Origin: an uncultured Oscillospiraceae bacterium
GTDB taxonomy: Bacteria; Bacillota; Clostridia; Oscillospirales; Acutalibacteraceae
NCBI GenBank assembly: GCA_900546895.1
Contig: UREO01000095.1
Coordinates: forward strand, 1 to 9,652
Direction of reading: 5' to 3'
DNA: 9,652 nucleotides
Position 1 is the stretch's first letter. Every line of letters starts with the position of its first letter. Below are positions 6,087 through 9,652 of the stretch, in pieces. A program made the position numbers and the translations under genes. The notes under the pieces were generated by a model that searched no databases, had not been told where the DNA came from, and saw only the letters and a program-made list of their open reading frames with translations.

Positions 6087-6092
6087 GAGGTG
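6087..6092 (+). promoter_or_regulatory. Ribosome binding site deciding the start of the substrate-binding protein
   Basis: GAGGTG lies 6 bases before ATG 6099. An in-frame ATG at 6057 has no such site, and starting there would put 14 extra residues before a normal lipoprotein signal peptide. Confidence 0.8.
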
Positions 6093-6098
6093 ATTAGT

Positions 6099-7751
6099 AT
6101 GAAAAAGTTAATTGCGGCACTCCTATCCGCTGTGCTCGTCCTGTCTGCGGCAGCGGGCTGCGGCTCCTTTACCGGTAAGTCAGGCGGTACATCTGCCAGT
6201 CCAACGAATTCCGGCGGGACAAAGCCAACATCAGTCAATATTTATCTGGAAAATGAGATTCCGACCCTGAACCAGTTTGCTGCTTCCGATAATATTGCGT
6301 TTAATGTCTTGAATAATATTTCGGAAGGCCTTTACCGGCTTGATATGAACAATGAGCCCCAGCCGGCTATGGCAAAGGACTGCAAAATCTCGGACGATAA
6401 GCTTACCTATACCTTTACGCTTCGCGATGGCTTAAAGTTCAGCAACGGTGACGCGATTACCTCTAAAACTTTTAAGGACACATGGATTAAGCAAATGGCC
6501 GCCGATACTCCGAACAACTATGCATTCATTGTGACGGACTATATTGTAAATGCCCAGGAGTATTCCGAAAAGAAGGCCACAGCCGACCAGATCGGAATTC
6601 AGACTCCGGACGACAAGACTCTGGTTGTAAAGCTGAAGGCACCGACGCCTTACTTCCTTTCTCTTACAACCTTCGTTCCTTACTATGCTGTCGACATGAG
6701 TTTCTTTGAAAAACAGGGCAAAGATTATGCGGTCGGAAAAGATAATCTGGTCTATTCCGGGCCTTACATGATTTCTCAGTATGACGCCGCTGCGGGTGTG
6801 GAACTGGTTAAAAATCCGAACTACTGGGATGCTGCAAATGTTCAAGTGGATACGGTCAGCATTAAAATCATCAAAGAGCAAAGCACGGCGCTCAATCTTT
6901 ACAAAGCCGGCCAGCTGAGCCGTGTACAGCTTGCCTCAACTGATGTTCCGGCTTACAAGGACAGCGAGGAATTTAAGACGCACTCAATCTTCCGTACTAA
7001 TTTCATACAGTTTAATACGACGGCTGAGGGAACTAAAAATATTAACATCCGCAAAGCGCTCAGCCTTGCAATCGATAATGACACGCTTGTGTCCACCATC
7101 CTGAACAACGGTTCCGAAGCGGCAAACGGTGTTGTGCCGAAGGCGATGAGCAGCGGCGTGGCCGGAAAGACCTTCGGCTCCATGCAGAGTACTCTGAATC
7201 CTTACGACGCGGCCAAGGCGAAAGAGTACTGGGCAAAAGGCGTTGCCGAATTGGGCGGAAAGGCTCCACAGCTTACTCTTGTTCTGGATGATAACACCGA
7301 AAACAAAGATGTCGGTACCTACCTGCAGAGCCAGTTTAAATCCGTACTCGGCATCGAGGTAAGACTGGATTCCAAAACGAAGGAAGCCAGAAGAACTCTG
7401 ATGAAGGCCGGAACCTATCAAATGGGTCTCAACGCCTGGGGCGCCGACTACGATGACCCGATGACCTACCTGCAGATTTGGACGGAAAACAAGAACGCGT
7501 TCCGCGGAAACTTTAAGGATACCGATGCGGCGAACGATTACGCGAAATTGATTCAGAGTGCGCATGGCGAAAAGGATAACGCAAAACGTGCCGATCTGTT
7601 GGTACAGGCGGAAAAGAGCCTGATTACAGACAATGCGGTCGTTGCTCCTCTGTATTACATGGGTTCCGCCTATCTTATTAAATCCAACGTTTCCAATCTG
7701 ATTGAACCCAACAGCGGTATTCTGGAATTGAAATACGTTACTGTACAATAA
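6099..7751 (+). CDS. oppA: Oligopeptide/dipeptide ABC transporter substrate-binding lipoprotein (OppA/SBP_bac_5 family)
   Basis: The extracellular receptor of a peptide importer, anchored to the outer face of the membrane by lipid. The 550-residue protein starts with a lipoprotein signal: MKK, a hydrophobic core, then AAAGC with the lipid-modified Cys at residue 21, followed by a Gly/Ser/Thr-rich linker. The family signature region for this class of binding protein is at about 90-119 (AMAKDCKISDDKLTYTF, then TLRDGLKFSNGD). Later stretches (NIRKALSLAIDND; LNAWGADYDDPMTYLQIW) are also typical of OppA-like proteins. The start at 6099 is set by a well-placed GAGGTG and by the signal peptide. It is the first gene of the operon and is followed by a stem-loop before the permeases. 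Ligand preference cannot be read from sequence: OppA, DppA, nickel-binding and pheromone-binding proteins share this fold, although the OppA type fits best. Confidence 0.93.
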   Translation: MKKLIAALLSAVLVLSAAAGCGSFTGKSGGTSASPTNSGGTKPTSVNIYLENEIPTLNQFAASDNIAFNVLNNISEGLYRLDMNNEPQPAMAKDCKISDDKLTYTFTLRDGLKFSNGDAITSKTFKDTWIKQMAADTPNNYAFIVTDYIVNAQEYSEKKATADQIGIQTPDDKTLVVKLKAPTPYFLSLTTFVPYYAVDMSFFEKQGKDYAVGKDNLVYSGPYMISQYDAAAGVELVKNPNYWDAANVQVDTVSIKIIKEQSTALNLYKAGQLSRVQLASTDVPAYKDSEEFKTHSIFRTNFIQFNTTAEGTKNINIRKALSLAIDNDTLVSTILNNGSEAANGVVPKAMSSGVAGKTFGSMQSTLNPYDAAKAKEYWAKGVAELGGKAPQLTLVLDDNTENKDVGTYLQSQFKSVLGIEVRLDSKTKEARRTLMKAGTYQMGLNAWGADYDDPMTYLQIWTENKNAFRGNFKDTDAANDYAKLIQSAHGEKDNAKRADLLVQAEKSLITDNAVVAPLYYMGSAYLIKSNVSNLIEPNSGILELKYVTVQ

Positions 7752-7771
7752 AATCGACTCAGGCATTCCGA

Positions 7772-7798
7772 TAAGGCTGTTGCCATGCAACAGCCTTA
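7772..7798 (+). terminator. Stem-loop between oppA and oppB
   Basis: A perfect 11-bp stem, TAAGGCTGTTG (7772-7782) with CAACAGCCTTA (7788-7798), and a 5-base loop. No T-run follows. It probably causes partial termination or protects the oppA message, a common way to make more binding protein than permease. Confidence 0.7.
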
Positions 7799-7826
7799 CC
7801 TGTTATAAAATCACAATCCGAACTCC

Positions 7827-7834
7827 AAGGGAGG
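7827..7834 (+). promoter_or_regulatory. Ribosome binding site fixing the TTG start of oppB
   Basis: AAGGGAGG lies 7 bases before TTG 7842, supporting this non-ATG start. Confidence 0.8.
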
Positions 7835-7841
7835 AAGTAAA

Positions 7842-8777
7842 TTGCAAAAATATGTTATCAAACGGCTTGTTTACCTTTTGATCACTCTTTTGGTAATTAC
7901 CACCGCAACATTTTTCCTGATGCACAGTCTTCCCGGCACGCCGTTTGACGAAGATAAAATAAGCAAGCTGAGCGCGGAACAGCAGCGGCAGGTTTATGCC
8001 AGCTATGGTTTGGATCAGCCGGTTTATGTTCAGTATTTTAAATACCTTGGAAACATCTTTCAGGGGGATCTGGGCACATCCACCCTGTATTCCGGACAGT
8101 CGGTGAAAGGGATCCTTGCGGCCCGCATTGTGCCGTCCGCTCTGGTTGGAATTCAGGCCGTCCTTGCCGGCCTTCTGATCGGACTGATTCTTGGCATTGT
8201 GGCTGCTTACCGGCATAATACTCCGATGGACTATTTAACGATGGTTATCTCTGTGCTGGGAATTTCCGTTCCGAACTTTGTTGTAGCGGCTTTGCTTCAA
8301 TATTTTTTCGGGCTGAAATGGGGGCTGCTTCCGGTTGCCTACTGGGAGAGCTACGCCTGCTCCATCTTGCCTTCCCTTGCGCTGTCCTTCGGCGTTATCG
8401 CGCAGATCGCTCGTTTTGTACGTACGGAAATGCTCACGGTTTTACAGCAGGATTATATTTTAATGGCGAAAGCAAAGGGGCTCAGCCCGGTAAAGATTCT
8501 GCTGCGCCACGCACTTCGGAATTCCCTGCTGCCTGTCATTACAATCCTTGGTTCCATAACCGTCAATATCCTGACCGGGTCTCTTGCTGTGGAAAGCATT
8601 TACAGTGTTCCGGGAATTGGCAGTCTGTTTGTGGATACCATTAAAGCAAATGATTATTCTACCATACTGGGGCTCACACTTTTCTACAGTGCATTTTACG
8701 TGGTCGTTATCCTTCTGGTTGATATCCTGTACTGCGTAATTGACCCAAGAATCCGGCTGGCGCCGTCAAAGGAGTGA
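7842..8777 (+). CDS. oppB: Peptide ABC transporter permease (OppB/DppB type)
   Basis: One of the two membrane channel subunits of the peptide importer. The 311-residue protein has the usual length and about six hydrophobic segments. The first is at about 10-27 in the classic DppB-like N-terminus (YVIKRLVYLLITLLVITTA, then FFLMHSLPGTPF). The cytoplasmic EAA loop that docks the ATPase is clear at about 204-231 (DYILMAKAKGLSPVKILLRH), and the C-terminus ends with VDILYCVIDPRIRL, typical of the family. Translation starts at a TTG with a strong ribosome site. It follows oppA by 90 bases containing a stem-loop, and oppC begins 5 bases after it, so the permeases are probably co-translated. Confidence 0.95.
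   Translation: MQKYVIKRLVYLLITLLVITTATFFLMHSLPGTPFDEDKISKLSAEQQRQVYASYGLDQPVYVQYFKYLGNIFQGDLGTSTLYSGQSVKGILAARIVPSALVGIQAVLAGLLIGLILGIVAAYRHNTPMDYLTMVISVLGISVPNFVVAALLQYFFGLKWGLLPVAYWESYACSILPSLALSFGVIAQIARFVRTEMLTVLQQDYILMAKAKGLSPVKILLRHALRNSLLPVITILGSITVNILTGSLAVESIYSVPGIGSLFVDTIKANDYSTILGLTLFYSAFYVVVILLVDILYCVIDPRIRLAPSKE
8768..8774 (+). promoter_or_regulatory. Ribosome binding site fixing the TTG start of oppC
   Basis: AAAGGAG sits in the last codons of oppB, 8 bases before TTG 8783. Confidence 0.75.
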
Positions 8778-8782
8778 TACAA

Positions 8783-9652
8783 TTGCAGAACATAGAACTG
8801 ACGGAGGATTTATTTGCCGCCGCTGAAACAGATGCGGGCGACAGGGAAAAAATATCACGGCCAACGCGGTCGGCCTTTCAGGACGGCTGGATTCGCCTGA
8901 AACAGAACAAGGGGTCGGTAATCGCTCTGGTGGTCCTTCTCGTTTTGATTGCTCTGGCCTTTTTAGGGCAGGTACTTACGAAAAACAATTACTACGATAC
9001 GAATTATAATGCGATCCTTCAGACGCCGAATGCAGAGCACTGGTTTGGTACGGATAAGTTCGGCCGCGATCAATGGGCGCGCGTGTGGTACGGTACTCGT
9101 GTTTCCCTTTTGATTGCGTTTGTTGCCGCGACGCTCGATTTGGTGGTTGGCGTAACATACGGTTCTATTTCCGCTTTGCTCGGCGGAAAAGTAGACTCCG
9201 TTATGCAGCGTATCATTGAAGTGCTGATCGGAATTCCGAATTTAATCATCGTTATCTTATTGATGATGGTTATGCCTGCGGGGATCGGAACCCTGATTAT
9301 TGCCATGTCTATTTCCGGTTGGGTGAACATGGCGCGACTGGTCCGCGCGGAAATTCTGAAGCTGAAAGATCAGGAATTCATTCTTGCTGCCCGAATCCTA
9401 GGTACTTCCAATAAACGGATTATTCTGAGGCATCTAATCCCCAACACGATTGGGGTTATCGTAATCAATACGATGTTTACGATTCCCTCTGCTATTTTCA
9501 CGGAAGCTTTCCTCAGTTTTATCGGAATTGGTCTGCAGGAACCGAAAGCGTCTCTGGGAGTTTTGATTAACAGCGGTTTTCAGGTCATCAACAGCCAGTT
9601 ATACCTGCTGCTTATTCCCGCTGTCATCATTGTTTTAATTATGGTGTGTTTC
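8783..9652 (+). CDS. oppC: Peptide ABC transporter permease (OppC/DppC type), 3'-truncated by window end
   Basis: The second channel subunit of the peptide importer. The frame is open from TTG 8783 to the last base, 290 codons with no stop; family members are about 300 residues or somewhat more, so only the end is missing. It has the OppC plan: a hydrophilic N-terminal extension with SAFQDGWIRLKQNKGSVIAL before the first membrane segment (about 46-62), then a periplasmic stretch with the family motif HWFGTDKFGRDQWARVWYGT. The EAA loop is at about 190-221 (LKDQEFILAARILGTSNKR, then IILRHLIPN). The stretch SAIFTEAFLSFIGIGLQEP is also characteristic. The TTG start is preceded by AAAGGAG and lies 5 bases after the oppB stop. 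OppD and OppF ATPase genes would be expected next. Confidence 0.93.
   Translation, partial: MQNIELTEDLFAAAETDAGDREKISRPTRSAFQDGWIRLKQNKGSVIALVVLLVLIALAFLGQVLTKNNYYDTNYNAILQTPNAEHWFGTDKFGRDQWARVWYGTRVSLLIAFVAATLDLVVGVTYGSISALLGGKVDSVMQRIIEVLIGIPNLIIVILLMMVMPAGIGTLIIAMSISGWVNMARLVRAEILKLKDQEFILAARILGTSNKRIILRHLIPNTIGVIVINTMFTIPSAIFTEAFLSFIGIGLQEPKASLGVLINSGFQVINSQLYLLLIPAVIIVLIMVCF

Noticed and set aside
6057..6098. In-frame upstream ATG that would add 14 residues to the substrate-binding protein
   Set aside because: No ribosome site precedes it, while GAGGTG sits 6 bases before ATG 6099, where a normal lipoprotein signal peptide begins.
5861..6098. T-box or known amino-acid riboswitch in the opp leader
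   Set aside because: The conserved T-box sequence (AGGGTGG-ACCGCG type) is absent and there is no clear terminator with a U-run ahead of the gene.
6984..7790. 268-residue open frame on the - strand inside the substrate-binding protein gene
   Set aside because: It overlaps a clear family member almost completely, has no recognisable motifs or ribosome site, and reflects codon bias of the + strand gene.

Overview
The window is the end of an assembled contig from a low-to-mid GC Gram-positive bacterium. It is most likely one of the Clostridia, perhaps near the Oscillospiraceae/Ruminococcaceae. That rests on strong GGAGG-type ribosome binding sites, repeated TTG starts, the split two-gene transketolase, an HPr-like protein of a type I associate with Clostridia, and the RecQ architecture. 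The first 47 bases are not biological: they read as an Illumina Nextera P7 end, an 8-base index and the Tn5 mosaic end. Genuine DNA starts at base 48.

Region 1 (48-2821, + strand) is the 3' part of a sugar phosphotransferase operon. It holds the C-terminal part of an ascorbate-type (UlaA/SgaT) PTS IIC permease, a transketolase split into N- and C-terminal subunit genes that overlap by 8 bases, and an HPr-like phosphocarrier with Arg where the regulatory Ser46 normally sits. Together they suggest PTS import of a pentose-type, pentitol or ascorbate-like substrate, with the carbon passed into the pentose phosphate pathway.

Region 2 (about 2822-3292) is debris. It has a 12-bp tandem repeat, a decayed C-terminal fragment of a glycerate kinase, and just after its stop codon a 64-base inverted repeat with a second hairpin inside its loop. 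A terminator-like hairpin then overlaps the end of the next gene.

Region 3 (3293-about 5548, - strand) is a monocistronic-looking recQ helicase gene with helicase core, zinc-binding/RQC, HRDC and a C-terminal helix-turn-helix extension. It has a good sigma-A-type promoter of its own.

Region 4 (about 5549-6098) is an AT-rich divergent intergenic region. It carries a near-consensus promoter at 5832-5860 and a leader of about 230 nt with long stem-loops.

Region 5 (6099 to the window end, + strand) is the start of an oligopeptide/dipeptide ABC importer operon: a lipoprotein substrate-binding protein, a stem-loop, then two permease genes (OppB- and OppC-like), both starting with TTG. The second permease runs off the window, and the ATPase genes would be expected beyond it.

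I found no CRISPR array, no tRNA or rRNA, and no convincing new multi-gene system. The most interesting items are the glycerate kinase remnant beside the nested inverted repeat, the Ser46-less HPr in a sugar operon, and the structured opp leader.
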